From Janibacter limosus NBRC 16128 (GTDB taxonomy: Bacteria > Actinomycetota > Actinomycetes > Actinomycetales > Dermatophilaceae): DNA of 64,000 bases. The DNA lies in contig NZ_BCSS01000017.1 of assembly GCF_001570985.1 (NCBI RefSeq), positions 1-64,000 on the forward strand, in the 5' to 3' direction. Below, one piece after another: positions 63,741 through 64,000 of this stretch. The translations under genes were made by a program, and so were the position numbers. How positions within the stretch are numbered: position 1 is the first letter of the stretch; the number at the start of each line of letters is the position of its first letter. Under the pieces are notes generated by a model. That model worked only from the letters and a program-made list of their open reading frames with translations, was not told the origin of the DNA and made no database searches.

Positions 63741-64000
63741 GACGTGTGCGGCTCGCCCGGCGGCGGGCCGAGGGAGCGGTTGCTCCCCGCGTCAGGCACC
63801 TCACTGTAGACGTCCTCGTGCGTGGACAGCCGCGACATGCGGTCGAAGGGCCAGACGGTGACGGCGGCCTTGCCGACGACGAGGTCGAGCGGCACCGCGC
63901 CCTGGCTGCCATGGCCGCCGGGGTCGTGGTAGCGCGAGTCGGAGGAGTCGCTGCGGTTGTCACCCATGACCCACATGCGGCCGCTCGGGACGGTGATGTC
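63737..64000 (-). CDS. lepB: Signal peptidase I, C-terminal part (partial)
   Basis: The frame runs off the right edge, so only the last 87 residues are seen. [22 protein letters not shown] is box D/E of type I signal peptidases, followed by [21 protein letters not shown], the re-entry towards the second membrane segment. The catalytic Ser and Lys lie outside the window. Position before rnhB matches the rplS-lepB-rnhB order of actinobacteria. Confidence 0.93.
   Translation of the reverse strand, partial: DITVPSGRMWVMGDNRSDSSDSRYHDPGGHGSQGAVPLDLVVGKAAVTVWPFDRMSRLSTHEDVYSEVPDAGSNRSLGPPPGEPHTS

Overview
The window is very GC-rich, densely coding DNA with many GTG starts and many 1-4 base stop/start overlaps. 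Together with the gene families (DUF2469, DUF4081-GNAT, DUF6421, a CobO/CobB/CobC/CobK-type aerobic cobalamin route, AlkB-rubredoxin), this points to an actinobacterium, probably Micrococcales of the Intrasporangiaceae/Dermatophilaceae kind. The genus is a guess I do not press. The minus-strand backbone follows the gene order of the Mycobacterium tuberculosis Rv2845c-Rv2904c interval: proS, ispG, rip1, dxr, rlmN, cdsA, frr, pyrH, tsf, rpsB, xerC, dprA, comM, yraN, DUF2469, rnhB, lepB. This is therefore chromosomal core DNA with accessory modules dropped into it.

Layout. 1-7.6 kb: a cobalamin operon on the plus strand (chelatase-like VWA protein, cobO, a cobB-cobC fusion, cobA/SUMT, cobS, cobU, cbiB), closed by a convergent cobK. 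7.6-19.2 kb: an M50B protease, a DoxX protein, a HAD hydrolase, proS, LysR/EamA divergent pair, a sirtuin, a tandem-GNAT protein, DoxX, a PoxB-type pyruvate dehydrogenase, an MDR oxidoreductase and a DUF4081-GNAT. 19.3-24.2 kb: a truncated pdxH, then ispG, rip1 and dxr (MEP pathway plus site-2 protease) and a thioesterase. 24.2-25.8 kb: a ZIP-family permease and a barnase/barstar pair. 25.8-31.6 kb: a gabD-like dehydrogenase divergent from DUF6421, threonine aldolase and PAP2. 31.6-40.7 kb: a polyamine island (PotABCD-type transporter, aminobutyraldehyde dehydrogenase, aminotransferase, Lrp regulator, a saccharopine-dehydrogenase-like protein). With gabD it can take putrescine through GABA to succinate. 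40.7-43.4 kb: a secreted subtilase and a LOG-like protein, followed by a nested palindrome. 43.4-48 kb: a XylFGH-type sugar ABC transporter with a ROK regulator. 48-52.4 kb: purU, rlmN, cdsA, frr, pyrH. 52.4-54.7 kb: an alkane hydroxylase-rubredoxin fusion with its TetR regulator, inserted between pyrH and tsf. 54.7-64 kb: tsf, rpsB, an aminotransferase, an M23 protein, xerC, dprA, comM, yraN, DUF2469, rnhB and the end of lepB.

Non-coding structure is informative. There are two perfect, long terminator hairpins, a 108-nt nested palindrome, TetR-like and ROK-like operator candidates placed on recognisable promoters, and short palindromic repeats that sit inside genes at inter-domain linkers. 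A 7-mer (CGAAGGG/CCCTTCG) recurs far more often than base composition would give. I found no rRNA, tRNA, CRISPR array, insertion sequence or prophage. No gene-free stretch exceeds 300 bases; the longest is about 265 bases, upstream of the subtilase.
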